Assembly (NCBI RefSeq): GCF_900198195.1
Contig: NZ_LT899436.1
Location: 4,058,001 to 4,122,000 of the forward strand
DNA: 64,000 nucleotides
Source: Tenacibaculum jejuense
Lineage (GTDB): Bacteria > Bacteroidota > Bacteroidia > Flavobacteriales > Flavobacteriaceae
Reading direction: 5' to 3'
How positions within the stretch are numbered: position 1 is the first letter of the stretch; every line of letters starts with the position of its first letter. Of this stretch, positions 9,365 through 18,512 are shown piece by piece. The translations under genes and the position numbers were made by a program. The notes under the pieces are model-generated. The model was not told the origin of the DNA, ran no database searches, and saw only the letters and a list, made by a program, of their open reading frames with translations.

Positions 9365-10110
9365 TGGATCGTATAAATGTATTAATTGTAGAAGATACCG
9401 TTGACGAAAGTAATAAGCTTGTAAAGCTTTTAGAAGATAACAATTATAAAATTAGTGGTGTTGCCTCAACTTTCCGAGAAGCTTTGGCTTTGTTTTATAA
9501 AGTAGAAGTAGACATTTTAATTGTAGATATTTTTTTAAATGGTATTCCTGAAGGTATAACATTTGCAGAAACAATTACAACTATACCAGAATCTGCTAAA
9601 CCTTTTGTTTTCTTAACGAGTTCAAAAGACAGACAAATCTTTGAGCGTGCAAAACTCACTAAACCTTATAGCTTTCTATTAAAGCCTTTTAATGAGTTGG
9701 AAGTATTGTATGCTATTGAAATGGCTATTGAAAAATTTTATAAGCAATCGGATGTATTTTTTTCAGATGAAGAAGATACTATTATTAGTAACGACAGTCT
9801 ATTTATAAAAAAAGGAAAATCGCTCAAAAAAGTATTACTCTCTGATATTATTTATATTGAAGTAGAAGAGAAATATTGTAATATTATTACGGAAAAAGAA
9901 AAGTTTGTAATCCTTATTTCTTTGACTAAAATTTTAAACCTTTTAGATACTAACTTTTTTTATAGAACACACAGAAACTACATTGTAAATAGCAATAAAA
10001 TTATTGAAATTATTCCTTCGGATAATTTGATCATTTTACAAGGGAAACATCATATTACATTAAGTGAACGTTATAAACAAATTATTAAGAAATTCCGTAC
10101 CCTAAAATAA
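9364..10110 (+). CDS. LytTR-family response regulator
   Basis: 248 residues. An N-terminal receiver domain (about 1-125) has the acidic pocket (VEDT), the likely phospho-acceptor Asp in LIVDIFLNG, the Thr/Ser of FLTSS and the conserved Lys in LLKPF. A C-terminal LytTR DNA-binding domain (about 145-248) has the typical SDIIYIEVEEKYCNI and FYRTHRNYIVN motifs. It is coupled to the TPR histidine kinase. LytTR regulators bind direct repeats; the nearest candidate targets are the flanking small-protein genes at 7138 and 10465. Confidence 0.93.
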   Translation: MDRINVLIVEDTVDESNKLVKLLEDNNYKISGVASTFREALALFYKVEVDILIVDIFLNGIPEGITFAETITTIPESAKPFVFLTSSKDRQIFERAKLTKPYSFLLKPFNELEVLYAIEMAIEKFYKQSDVFFSDEEDTIISNDSLFIKKGKSLKKVLLSDIIYIEVEEKYCNIITEKEKFVILISLTKILNLLDTNFFYRTHRNYIVNSNKIIEIIPSDNLIILQGKHHITLSERYKQIIKKFRTLK

Positions 10111-10464
10111 AACAGTTACGCTTATTTACATATTTACAAGCTAATAACTCCTATTCTTTAAATTAGATTTTATTTTTATACCATTGTTTCCCTTTTTCGT
10201 GGAAATAAAACTCCTCTTCATTCCATTTTAAAGCTTTACTACACTCATTACAAGTAATTTCACTTCAGAAATCAAACGCTAGCAAAATGTATTTCAACTC
10301 AAGTCAAATCAAAAGTTGGATGTAAAACTCTATCAAGTTCTGATACATTAATTTAAAGTTACCTCCAATAAAAAGACAACCAAACTTATAGTGAAGCAGA
10401 CCTCACTTAAAAAAACGTGGCGGATTCCGAAAAGCCCAAGAGTAGGAGTATAAAAACAAAAAAC
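10111..10464. other. 354-bp intergenic region before the AidA/PixA gene
   Basis: No full gene is seen. It holds a TACGCTTA motif (10117-10124) that also occurs before the 7138 gene, a possible remnant of a CxxC peptide on the minus strand (10163-10264), and the A-rich leader of the AidA/PixA gene. No clear -7 element or terminator was found. Confidence 0.5.
10163..10264 (-). pseudogene. Possible remnant of a small CxxC (zinc-ribbon-like) protein
   Basis: In one minus-strand frame 33 codons read through from a TGA at 10267-10265 to a stop at 10163. They contain a TCNECSKALKW motif followed by an aromatic, charged tail ending in QWYKNKI. The composition looks protein-like, but there is no start codon and the frame is closed upstream. 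It could be a C-terminal relic of a zinc-binding protein or chance. Confidence 0.25.
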
Positions 10465-10983
10465 ATGTCTAATACTATAGATATTTTAACAGTAGTTGAT
10501 ACTGTTTCTTTAAGAGAAGCAATAACAAGTGGAAAATTAACAGCAGGTACAAAATCTAACCCAACATCTTTGGGTTCATATTCGGCTTCTGATGCGTATA
10601 TTTATATGATAACTGCAAATGATTATGTTGTTAATGACCAAGCAAAATCTGAATTAACAATTCAAGCCAATATTGGTGACACAGTACGCTGGATGATCAC
10701 TTGTCCAGGAGGTGGTACTTCTAGTAATGTTGTTTTAATGAACTGGACAGCAGGTTCTGGAGGAGACATTATCAGTCCAATTTCTTTAGATTTAGATATT
10801 GACTTATACGTTGGTAGTGCTACAGTAGCTCCATCTGGAGTTGAATTTCAAAATTATTGCTACGCAGGAATGCTTACTAAAAAAGGAGATGTGCAATATT
10901 ATGTTGCTTTCCAACTTTTAGATGAACACGGTAATAATTTAGGTTTCTTTCAATGGGATCCTTTTATCAAAGTCTCTAATTAA
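10465..10983 (+). CDS. AidA/PixA family inclusion-body-type protein
   Basis: 172 residues from the ATG at 10465. The sequence matches the AidA/PixA (inclusion body) family pattern: an N-terminal IDILTVVDT strand, a DAYIYMITAND segment, NIGDTVRWMI, and a C-terminal YYVAFQLLDEHG...WDPFIKV. Family members include PixA, a crystalline inclusion protein of Xenorhabdus, and AidA, a quorum-sensing-controlled protein of Ralstonia and Burkholderia; molecular function is unknown. An upstream in-frame GTG at 10417 would add 16 residues of unrelated sequence and is less likely. It precedes a second orphan gene by 14 nt and follows a LytTR regulator. Confidence 0.8.
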   Translation: MSNTIDILTVVDTVSLREAITSGKLTAGTKSNPTSLGSYSASDAYIYMITANDYVVNDQAKSELTIQANIGDTVRWMITCPGGGTSSNVVLMNWTAGSGGDIISPISLDLDIDLYVGSATVAPSGVEFQNYCYAGMLTKKGDVQYYVAFQLLDEHGNNLGFFQWDPFIKVSN

Positions 10984-10997
10984 AATAATTAGAAATT

Positions 10998-11405
10998 ATG
11001 GATAACATTATTAATGTAAGTAAGTGCGACAACCAATTAATTATCATAGCTGTAAATAACAGTAACGAAAATGAAACCGTAGAAATTTGTAACATTAAAA
11101 GTGGCAACTTTAATAAGGTTAATGTTAATATAAAAATTGAAGATAGTGGAAGTAATAACATACCAGAACCTATAAAATTGAATGGACTTGAACAAGATTT
11201 ATCAGGTACATACACTATAAAAGTTCCTTCAGGAGATTATTCTTTAATATATTCAGGAATAAACTGGGGAGGTCCTTATAATTTTCAATTTACATTTAAT
11301 GATAAATTATATGAATTATTGGACGGTTCTGGAGGTAATTTAGTTGGTTCTATATGGAATTTAGGAAACTTGGATATTAAATTTAATATAAATTCATCTA
11401 CTTAA
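10998..11405 (+). CDS. Orphan beta-rich protein, partner of the AidA/PixA gene
   Basis: 135 residues, no signal peptide. It shows alternating hydrophobic/polar strands, many Asn, Gly and Ser, and an aromatic motif GINWGGPYNFQF near the C-terminal third; no family recognised. It lies 14 nt after the AidA/PixA gene on the same strand and is followed by a terminator hairpin, so the two form a likely two-gene unit. A jelly-roll or lectin-like beta sandwich is possible, but this is a guess from composition. Confidence 0.75.
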   Translation: MDNIINVSKCDNQLIIIAVNNSNENETVEICNIKSGNFNKVNVNIKIEDSGSNNIPEPIKLNGLEQDLSGTYTIKVPSGDYSLIYSGINWGGPYNFQFTFNDKLYELLDGSGGNLVGSIWNLGNLDIKFNINSST

Positions 11406-11426
11406 TTTTAATTAAATTGTTATAAC

Positions 11427-11467
11427 AAAACAGCACATTGATTCATGTAAAGTCGATGTGCTGTTTT
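11427..11467. terminator. Bidirectional terminator between the orphan gene and ade
   Basis: A 12-bp perfect stem AAAACAGCACAT (11427-11438) and ATGTGCTGTTTT (11456-11467), with A and T tracts on each side, sits between convergent genes. Confidence 0.8.
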
Positions 11468-11486
11468 AAAAAAGTAATAGTGCTTT

Positions 11487-13109
11487 TTATTTAACTTCTA
11501 ATGAAGTAAACTTAAATGTATTTCCATCAAATAAACCTTTGTCTGATAATTTTAAAGCAGGAATTACCAATAATGCCATAAAAGACAAAGTCATATAAGG
11601 CGCTCTTAGTTTACTTCCTAAATCTTTAGCCATTTGATCTAATTCAGCATAAGATTTCCCGATTTCTTCAGCAGATAAATCACTCATAATTCCTGCCACA
11701 GGAAGCGATACTATTTTTTCTTCAGTATTTGAAACCGCACAAACTCCTCCTCTATTTTCAATGATTAAATTCACAGCTTTGCAGATCGCTTCGTCTGACA
11801 CTCCTACAGCAATAATATTGTGAGAATCGTGTCCTACTGAACTTGCAATCGCACCTTCTTTTAATCCGAAGTTTTTGATAAATGCAATAGCTGGTTCTGA
11901 GTTTTGATAACGATTTACAACCGTCATTTTCAAAACATCATTTTCTACATCTGAAACTAGATTTCCATTCTTGATTAAAGAATTCGCTTCAATTTCATTT
12001 GTTACCAATTCTCCATCTAAGGCTTCAATAACTCTTATTTTTTCTGAAGCAGAATTAAGTTCGAAATCTGCAACTTGTTTTTTATCAGTGTCGAAGTTAT
12101 TTAAGATTTCGAATTCAACAGATGTAATATTTGATTTTCCGTTTGCAGCAATTAATTCTCCATCAAGATAAGTTTGCAGCACTTTAAATTTCTCTAAATC
12201 CTCAACTACAATAAAATCAGCTTCATCTCCTTCTTTTAATAAACCTACATCTAAATTATAATGCGATACCGGATTTATACAAGCAGCTTGTAAAACTTTA
12301 AACACATCAATTCCTTTCGCTACTGCTCTTTCACACAATTGATTGATATGACCTAATAATAAATCATCTGGGTGTTTATCATCTGAACAAAACATCATGT
12401 TTTCATAATGCTCTGGTAAAAGATCAATTAAAGCTTCAAAGTTTTTAGCCGCACTACCTTCACGAACAATTACTTTCATTCCTTTTTGCAGTTTTTCTAA
12501 AGCTTCATCATAAGTAAAACATTCGTGATCTGTATAAATTCCTGCTGAGATGTATTTCGTTAAATCTTCACCTCTTAATCCTGGTGCATGACCATCAACA
12601 GGTTTGTTATAATGCTTCGCCCATTCTATTTTTTTCATGACTTCAGCATCTTCATAAATTACTCCTGGGTAATTCATCATTTCAGCTAAATATTTAATGT
12701 CAGGATTTTCTAAAAGTTTTTTAATATCATCAGAATCTATAACTGCTCCTGCACTTTCAAAAGAAGTCGCTGGCACACAAGATGGTGCTCCGAAATTAAA
12801 TTTCAAAGGAACTTTTTTTCCGTTTTCAATCATAAAATCAACTCCTGCAACACCCAAAACATTGGCAATTTCATGCGGATCAGAAACTGTTGCTACTGTT
12901 CCATGAGTTACTGCAATTTTTGCAAATTCTGAAGGCACTAACATTGAACTTTCAATATGAATATGTGCATCTACAAAACCAGGTAAAATATAATTCTCTA
13001 CGTTATGATTACTTTCTGTTATCGATTTTATCTTTCCTTCTTCAACTACAATTTCTCCTTTAAAAATCTTTTTATTTAAAATATCTACAATATTCCCTTG
13101 AATAACCAT
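11487..13109 (-). CDS. ade: Adenine deaminase
   Basis: 540 residues, the length and architecture of bacterial adenine deaminases of the amidohydrolase superfamily. An N-terminal beta-sandwich is followed by the metal motif [14 protein letters not shown], then DGHAPGL, a Lys/His region with [11 protein letters not shown], the composite second half beginning [14 protein letters not shown], and the C-terminal GHDSHNI. It converts adenine to hypoxanthine and ammonia in purine salvage, in the cytoplasm. It is a single gene, converging with the AidA/PixA unit across a bidirectional terminator. Confidence 0.93.
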   Translation of the reverse strand: MVIQGNIVDILNKKIFKGEIVVEEGKIKSITESNHNVENYILPGFVDAHIHIESSMLVPSEFAKIAVTHGTVATVSDPHEIANVLGVAGVDFMIENGKKVPLKFNFGAPSCVPATSFESAGAVIDSDDIKKLLENPDIKYLAEMMNYPGVIYEDAEVMKKIEWAKHYNKPVDGHAPGLRGEDLTKYISAGIYTDHECFTYDEALEKLQKGMKVIVREGSAAKNFEALIDLLPEHYENMMFCSDDKHPDDLLLGHINQLCERAVAKGIDVFKVLQAACINPVSHYNLDVGLLKEGDEADFIVVEDLEKFKVLQTYLDGELIAANGKSNITSVEFEILNNFDTDKKQVADFELNSASEKIRVIEALDGELVTNEIEANSLIKNGNLVSDVENDVLKMTVVNRYQNSEPAIAFIKNFGLKEGAIASSVGHDSHNIIAVGVSDEAICKAVNLIIENRGGVCAVSNTEEKIVSLPVAGIMSDLSAEEIGKSYAELDQMAKDLGSKLRAPYMTLSFMALLVIPALKLSDKGLFDGNTFKFTSLEVK

Positions 13110-13201
13110 TTGATTGAATTTTAATATAAAAGTAAGTAATAATTATACGTTAATCATTACAATAGTAAATGAGTTTTTTGCTACATAAAATTGTAAAAAA
13201 C

Positions 13202-13231
13202 AAAAGCGATTGTATGACTACAACCGCTTTT
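13202..13231 (-). terminator. Terminator of pckA
   Basis: A 12-bp stem with one G-U pair (AAAAGCGATTGT 13202-13213 with ACAACCGCTTTT 13220-13231) is followed on the minus strand by a T-rich run, 24 nt after the pckA stop. Confidence 0.8.
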
Positions 13232-13254
13232 ATATTTAACAACTACTAAATATG

Positions 13255-14865
13255 TTAGTAACCATAACGTTGAGGTCCTCCACGTCTGATTTCTTCATTA
13301 GCATATTCTTCGAACTTTTTAAAGTTTTCTCTGAACGCATTTGATAATTTAAATGCAGTATCATAGTATAATTTATCATTATTCCAAGTTGCTCTCGGAC
13401 TTAAAATCTTATCTGGTACACCAGGACAAGTTCTAGGTTGAGCTACTCCAAATACTGAATGGATATGATAATCTTCGTAAGTATAGTTTCCTAAATCACC
13501 GTTTAATACAGCGCTAATCATAGCTCTAGTATATTTTAAAGCGATTCTTGAACCAACTCCGTATTGACCTCCAGACCATCCTGTGTTTACTAACCAAACA
13601 TTTACGTTTGCTTCAGTCATTTTTTTACTTAACATTTCAGCGTAACGTGTTGGGTGTAATGGCATAAAAGGCGCTCCGAAGCATGCAGAGAAACTTGGCA
13701 CAGGTTCTGTAACACCTGCTTCTGTTCCTGCAACTTTAGCTGTATAACCAGAAATAAAGTGGTAAGCAGCTTGAGCTGGAGTTAATTTAGATATTGGAGG
13801 TAACACTCCAAATGCATCTGCAGTTAAGAAAAAGATATTCTTTGGATTCTTTCCTGTAGATGGTACTCTAATATTTTCAATATGGTGAATTGGATAACTT
13901 ACACGTGTATTTTGTGTAATAGAAGTATCTGCAAAATCTACTTCACCTTTATCATTCATGATAATATTTTCAAGAATTGCTCCTTTCTTAATAGCTCCGT
14001 AAATTTCTGGTTCTTTTTCTTGAGAAAGATCAATTACTTTAGCGTAACAACCTCCTTCAAAATTAAACACTGTGTTTTCAGCAGTCCATCCATGCTCATC
14101 ATCTCCAATTAAACTTCTGTTTGGATCTGTAGATAAAGTCGTTTTACCTGTTCCAGATAATCCAAAGAAAATTGCAGTATCGCCATCCTTACCAACATTT
14201 GCAGAACAGTGCATTGGTAATGTGTTCTTGTATACTGGTAAAATAAAGTTCAATGCAGAGAAAATTCCTTTCTTAATTTCTCCTGTATAACCAGTTCCAC
14301 CAATTAAAGCTACTTTTCTAGAAAAGTTTAAGATTGCAAAGTTATGTTGACGAGTACCATCAATAGCAGCGTCAGCCATAAAACCTGGTGCATTAATTAC
14401 AGTCCACTCTGGAGAAAAATCTTTTAATTCTTCTTCTGTCGGACGTAAAAACATATTGTAAGCAAACATGTTACTCCAAGGATATTCGTTTACTACTCTA
14501 ATGTTTAATTTATAGTTTTCGTCTGCACAAGCATAACTATCTCTTACAAAGATTTCTTTATCTGAAAGATATGCAGTTACCTTGTCGTATAATTGGTCGA
14601 ATTTACCTGACTCAAAAGGAATATTGATATCTCCCCACCAAATTTCATCTTTTGTGATATCATCTTTTACTATAAATCTGTCCATCGGAGATCTACCTGT
14701 AAATTCTCCTGTATTGACAGCAATAGCTCCAAACACAGTTTCTTTTCCTTGTCCTTTCTCTATAGTTAAATTATGTAACTCGTCAGAAGTTAATTGATAA
14801 CGAACCGTGTCGCTCTTGATTCCAAGGTGCTCTAACGAAATCGTTTTCGTATCAAGATTATTCAT
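13255..14865 (-). CDS. pckA: ATP-dependent phosphoenolpyruvate carboxykinase
   Basis: 536 residues. The kinase-1a P-loop GLSGTGKT (235-242), the metal/substrate motif LIGDDEHGW (about 252-260), the substrate-loop RSPMDRF (about 58-64) and HCSANVG are those of the ATP-type enzyme. It converts oxaloacetate to phosphoenolpyruvate, the first step of gluconeogenesis. A TATTTTTG -7 element lies at 14905-14898 on the minus strand, about 33 nt before the start. It has its own terminator, so it is probably monocistronic. Confidence 0.96.
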   Translation of the reverse strand: MNNLDTKTISLEHLGIKSDTVRYQLTSDELHNLTIEKGQGKETVFGAIAVNTGEFTGRSPMDRFIVKDDITKDEIWWGDINIPFESGKFDQLYDKVTAYLSDKEIFVRDSYACADENYKLNIRVVNEYPWSNMFAYNMFLRPTEEELKDFSPEWTVINAPGFMADAAIDGTRQHNFAILNFSRKVALIGGTGYTGEIKKGIFSALNFILPVYKNTLPMHCSANVGKDGDTAIFFGLSGTGKTTLSTDPNRSLIGDDEHGWTAENTVFNFEGGCYAKVIDLSQEKEPEIYGAIKKGAILENIIMNDKGEVDFADTSITQNTRVSYPIHHIENIRVPSTGKNPKNIFFLTADAFGVLPPISKLTPAQAAYHFISGYTAKVAGTEAGVTEPVPSFSACFGAPFMPLHPTRYAEMLSKKMTEANVNVWLVNTGWSGGQYGVGSRIALKYTRAMISAVLNGDLGNYTYEDYHIHSVFGVAQPRTCPGVPDKILSPRATWNNDKLYYDTAFKLSNAFRENFKKFEEYANEEIRRGGPQRYGY

Positions 14866-14897
14866 CTCTATAATTTTAAGTTGTGTTTAATATGTGA

Positions 14898-14905
14898 CAA
14901 AAATA
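14898..14905 (-). promoter_or_regulatory. Promoter -7 element of pckA
   Basis: TATTTTTG on the minus strand matches the Bacteroidota TAnnTTTG consensus, 33 nt upstream of the pckA ATG. No good TTTG was seen 19 nt further upstream. Confidence 0.55.
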
Positions 14906-14953
14906 AACCTTTTTGTTTAAACAGATTACTGTATTTATTTTTTTATTGATTTT

Positions 14954-15334
14954 TTACTTTTTAGCCGATTTTCTGAAGAAAGTTACTCCCAAATAAAACC
15001 ATCCTAAAATCAATAATAATCCACCTAAAGGAGTTATAAACCAAATACTTTTAGCTGGAACTTTAGCCAAGTACATTGCGTAAATTGAACCTGAAAAAAA
15101 TAAGATTCCTATCCAAAAAAGATACGACATTATTCTTTTTTCCTTTAGGGAAAAAGCCTGATTTAAGTTAATTATTAATAAAATAATCACGTGATATAAC
15201 TGATATCGTACTGCAGTTTCAAAGCTATTTAACTCTGCTGCACTTAATGTTTCCTTTAATGCATGTGCGCCAAAGGCTCCCAATATGACAGCAAGTGCTC
15301 CTATAAATGCTGTTAATGTTAAATTTTTATACAT
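14954..15334 (-). CDS. DUF423 family inner-membrane protein
   Basis: 126 residues with four hydrophobic segments and the family signature FGAHALKETLS near residue 21-31, followed by ETAVRYQLYH. DUF423 (YgdD-like, related to TMEM256) proteins are small four-helix inner-membrane proteins of unknown function. It is divergent from the saccharopine dehydrogenase-like gene across a 77-bp gap. Confidence 0.9.
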   Translation of the reverse strand: MYKNLTLTAFIGALAVILGAFGAHALKETLSAAELNSFETAVRYQLYHVIILLIINLNQAFSLKEKRIMSYLFWIGILFFSGSIYAMYLAKVPAKSIWFITPLGGLLLILGWFYLGVTFFRKSAKK

Positions 15335-15340
15335 ATTTAG

Positions 15341-15348
15341 TATATTTG
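15341..15348 (+). promoter_or_regulatory. Promoter -7 element of the saccharopine dehydrogenase-like gene
   Basis: TATATTTG matches TAnnTTTG, 63 nt upstream of the ATG at 15412. The -33 element is not clear. Confidence 0.45.
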
Positions 15349-15411
15349 TTAAATTTCAAACTTTAAACAACTAAAACCTTAGTCTTTTTTACAAAAGTAC
15401 TGCATTATTTT

Positions 15412-16782
15412 ATGAGAAAAATATTAATTATCGGAGCCGGAAGATCTAGCTCTTCTTTAATAAAATACTTATTAGATAAATCTAATTCGGAGAATTTACA
15501 AATAACCATTGGAGATATTTCTATTGAAAATGCTCAGCAAAAGATTAATAATCATCCTAATGGAAAGGCGATCATTTTAGATGTCTTTAACAAAGAACAA
15601 CGTGTAGCAGCTATAAAGAATTCAGATATTGTTATTTCTATGCTTCCTGCCCACTTACATATAGAAGTTGCTAAAAACTGTTTAGAGTTTAAAAAACATA
15701 TGGTAACTGCTTCATATATCTCCAAAGAGATGAAAGCTTTAGACGAACAAGCCAAAGCTAATGGTTTAATTTTTATGAATGAAATTGGTTTGGATCCTGG
15801 TATAGATCATATGAGTGCAATGCAAGTGATTCATAAAATCAGAGAAAGTGGAGCTAAAATGTTACTTTTTGAATCTTTCTGTGGTGGTTTAGTAGCTCCA
15901 GAGAGTGATGATAACTTATGGAATTACAAGTTTACTTGGAATCCTAGAAATGTGGTTTTAGCTGGACAAGGTGGTGCTTCAATGTTTATACAAGAAGGCA
16001 CTTATAAATACATTCCTTATCACAAATTGTTTAGAAGAACAGAATTCTTAACTATTAACGGAAGTGGTAAGTTTGAGGCTTATGCTAATAGAGATTCTCT
16101 AAAATATAGAAGTATTTATGGTTTGGATGATATTCCAACCATGTACAGAGGAACAATAAGAAAAGTTGGTTTTTCGAGAGCTTGGAATAGTTTTGTTCAA
16201 TTAGGAATGACAGATGACACATATACTATAGAGAATTCTGAACATATGAGTTATCGTGATTTCACCAACTTATTCTTAGCTTATTCACCTTCAGATTCTG
16301 TTGAATTAAAGTTTCGATCGTATTTAAAGATTGATCAAGATGATGTGATGTGGGATAAATTTGTTGAATTAGATCTTTTTAATCCGAACAAGAAAGTAGG
16401 TTTAGTAAATGCCAGTCCAGCTCAAATTCTTCAGAAAATATTAATGGATTCATGGACTTTACAATCTGAAGATAAAGATATGATTGTCATGCATCATAAA
16501 TTTGGTTATGAAAATGAAAAAGGAAAACATCAGATAGAAAGTAGTATGATTATAAAAGGAGACGATCAAACTTATACTGCCATGGCAAAAACTGTTGGAC
16601 TTCCTGTAGCTATTGCTACTTTACAAATATTAAACAAGAAAATTACAACCACAGGCGTTCAGTTACCGATAAACAAAGAAGTGTATGAGCCTATTTTAAA
16701 GGAACTCGAAGACTATGGCGTAATTTTCGTTGAAAAAGATGTACCCTATTTAGGATACAATCCAGAAAGTGTAAGGGGGTAA
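15412..16782 (+). CDS. Saccharopine dehydrogenase family oxidoreductase
   Basis: 456 residues. The N-terminus is a Rossmann NAD(P)-binding domain (ILIIGAGRSSSSLI, about residues 4-17) and the centre and C-terminus carry the saccharopine dehydrogenase C-terminal fold with NEIGLDPGIDHMSAM and GGASMFIQEG motifs. The reductase could act in lysine catabolism or a related imine reduction (saccharopine or carboxynorspermidine type); the sequence alone does not decide. A promoter lies in the short divergent gap and a hairpin terminator follows. Confidence 0.88.
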   Translation: MRKILIIGAGRSSSSLIKYLLDKSNSENLQITIGDISIENAQQKINNHPNGKAIILDVFNKEQRVAAIKNSDIVISMLPAHLHIEVAKNCLEFKKHMVTASYISKEMKALDEQAKANGLIFMNEIGLDPGIDHMSAMQVIHKIRESGAKMLLFESFCGGLVAPESDDNLWNYKFTWNPRNVVLAGQGGASMFIQEGTYKYIPYHKLFRRTEFLTINGSGKFEAYANRDSLKYRSIYGLDDIPTMYRGTIRKVGFSRAWNSFVQLGMTDDTYTIENSEHMSYRDFTNLFLAYSPSDSVELKFRSYLKIDQDDVMWDKFVELDLFNPNKKVGLVNASPAQILQKILMDSWTLQSEDKDMIVMHHKFGYENEKGKHQIESSMIIKGDDQTYTAMAKTVGLPVAIATLQILNKKITTTGVQLPINKEVYEPILKELEDYGVIFVEKDVPYLGYNPESVRG

Positions 16783-16822
16783 TATACACTCTCCTTGGTT
16801 TAAAAAAGTTTCTCTTTTAAAT

Positions 16823-16869
16823 GTTATTAGATTATTTAATTTCAATTAGATAGTCTAATAACTTTTTTT
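16823..16869 (+). terminator. Terminator after the saccharopine dehydrogenase-like gene
   Basis: A 9-bp stem GTTATTAGA (16823-16831) with TCTAATAAC (16854-16862), a long loop, and a run of seven T. It lies between convergent genes. Confidence 0.65.
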
Positions 16870-16871
16870 CT

Positions 16872-17273
16872 TTAGTTTAAATTACAATCTTGCTCGAAAT
16901 TTATCTTTACTCCTTCTTTCTGTAATTCAAAAAACACATTTCTATCTTCAATAATTTCCCAAGCACCGTTATAATTTGCTAAAACACCAGATAGATTTGT
17001 CAACACAAACTTTCCATCTGTAAAAGCCCAACTACCTTCATCTACAGTTTCATTATTCGAGTTGTAAACGATTACGTTATTATTTGAAAAATCAATAGAT
17101 AAAGTAAAATTTGCTCCTTGGCTAAAAGGCGCCCATAAACATTCAGATAGATTTGCATTTAAATTTGTTGGTGTAGTTACTACACTAGTATCACCTGTCT
17201 CTTGACAAGACATTAAAAACAAAGCAACAGATACAAAAAGAGTGTATATAATGTTGCGATTCATTTTTCTCAT
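16872..17273 (-). CDS. Small lipoprotein of unknown function
   Basis: About 133 residues from the ATG at 17273 (an alternative ATG is at 17264; the frame stays open to 17315 but that extension precedes the signal peptide). A lipobox (LFLMSCQE) marks it as a lipoprotein. The mature part has a lipocalin-like strand pattern (FTLSIDFSNNNVIVYN, DEGSWAFTDGKFVLTN), as seen in many small flavobacterial lipoproteins. Family not recognised. It is divergent from the C1B peptidase gene. Confidence 0.75.
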   Translation of the reverse strand: MRKMNRNIIYTLFVSVALFLMSCQETGDTSVVTTPTNLNANLSECLWAPFSQGANFTLSIDFSNNNVIVYNSNNETVDEGSWAFTDGKFVLTNLSGVLANYNGAWEIIEDRNVFFELQKEGVKINFEQDCNLN

Positions 17274-17391
17274 TGAGGTTAAGTTTAATTTTATATGTAT
17301 TAAACATTTTATCAATAAAAACTCCTACCCTTTTCAAAAAAGAGTCACAAAATTAAATCTACATAGTCTTTACCAAAAGATTAAAAATCAA

Positions 17392-18471
17392 ATGAAAAAA
17401 CTTCTATTACTATCAGGTATTTTATTCGTGAATTTTTTATCATATTCACAACAGGGAAAGAAATTTAAAGTCATTTATAAAGTAAAATCCAGTCCACTTA
17501 AAGATCAACAATCATCAGGAACTTGTTGGAGTTTTGCAACTACTTCTTTTCTAGAGACAGAAGCTATCCGTAAGGGAAAGCCATCCATTTCTTTATCGCC
17601 AATGTTTTATGTGCATCCTGCCTATTTAGGGAAATCTAAAAAGTTTATTGAAACTAAAGGTAAAAGTTGGCTAGATGCTGGAGATTTAACTTTTAGTGTA
17701 CTTAAAGGATATGAGACTTATGGAGCTGTTCCTGAATCCGTTTATAACGGAATCATTAAAGGAGATTGGCAACACGATCATGTTGAAATGGATAACTTAA
17801 TAAAAACCATGATAAGTTCTGTTGCAACGAGTGGTTATGGAAGAATAAAACCGAATAGTTGGAAACAATCATTAGAAGGTGTTTTAAATGCTTACCTAGG
17901 AAAGGCTCCAGAAAAATTTAAATATAATGGGAAAGAATTTACTCCTAAATCATTTGCTGATTTCTATTTAGGAATTAATCCTAAAGATTATGTAGAAATT
18001 ACAAGTTATAACCACCTAAAATACTATACAAATTCAACGTTAAAAATTCCTGCGAACTGGGGAGATAATAAATATTTGAATTTACCTATTCAAGACTTTG
18101 AATCTGTAATTGAAAATGCATTAAAAAAAGGTTATTCTTTAGCATGGGATGGTGATGCTTCTGAACCTAATTTTAATTTTGAGAAAGGAGTTGCTGAATT
18201 AACCAAAGAACAAGAATCCTTAAAAATTACTCAGGATTTAAGACAACAAACTTTTGAAGATAAATCGACAACTGATGATCATAACATGCATTTAATTGGA
18301 AAAGCTACTGATACTTCAGGAAAAATATACTACATATTAAAAAACTCAGAAGGTAATAACGAACAAGGCGGTTACATGTACATGTCGAAAAAAGCATTGT
18401 TACTAAAAACTATTTCTGTATTAGTTCACAAAGAAGCTATTCCAGAGAATATTCAATCGAAAATATATTAA
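17392..18471 (+). CDS. Exported C1B (bleomycin hydrolase/PepC-type) cysteine peptidase
   Basis: 359 residues from the ATG at 17392, chosen because it opens a clear signal peptide (MKKLLLLSGILFVNFLSYSQ); the frame continues 50 codons upstream into non-coding sequence. Catalytic residues of papain-like C1B peptidases are visible: QQSSGTCWSFA with the nucleophilic Cys, the His in DDHNMHLIG, and the Asn in ILKNSEG. Related enzymes are aminopeptidases with broad specificity; an exported version suggests periplasmic peptide turnover. The usual cytosolic enzyme is longer (about 440-450), so this is a shortened form. Confidence 0.88.
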   Translation: MKKLLLLSGILFVNFLSYSQQGKKFKVIYKVKSSPLKDQQSSGTCWSFATTSFLETEAIRKGKPSISLSPMFYVHPAYLGKSKKFIETKGKSWLDAGDLTFSVLKGYETYGAVPESVYNGIIKGDWQHDHVEMDNLIKTMISSVATSGYGRIKPNSWKQSLEGVLNAYLGKAPEKFKYNGKEFTPKSFADFYLGINPKDYVEITSYNHLKYYTNSTLKIPANWGDNKYLNLPIQDFESVIENALKKGYSLAWDGDASEPNFNFEKGVAELTKEQESLKITQDLRQQTFEDKSTTDDHNMHLIGKATDTSGKIYYILKNSEGNNEQGGYMYMSKKALLLKTISVLVHKEAIPENIQSKIY

Positions 18472-18481
18472 ATTTAAAGTC

Positions 18482-18512
18482 AAACTGTTTAAAATTAGTT
18501 TTAAGCAGTTTG
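18482..18512. terminator. Hairpin between the C1B peptidase gene and the HxlR gene
   Basis: An imperfect stem (CAAACTGTTTAAAA with TTTTAAGCAGTTTG) overlaps the 3' end of the convergent HxlR gene. Confidence 0.55.

Noticed and set aside
10417..10464. GTG-initiated extension of the AidA/PixA gene
   Set aside because: The 16 added residues have no family resemblance; the ATG at 10465 gives the standard N-terminus.
17242..17391. 50-codon upstream extension of the C1B peptidase frame
   Set aside because: It overlaps the divergent lipoprotein start and precedes a clear signal peptide at 17392.
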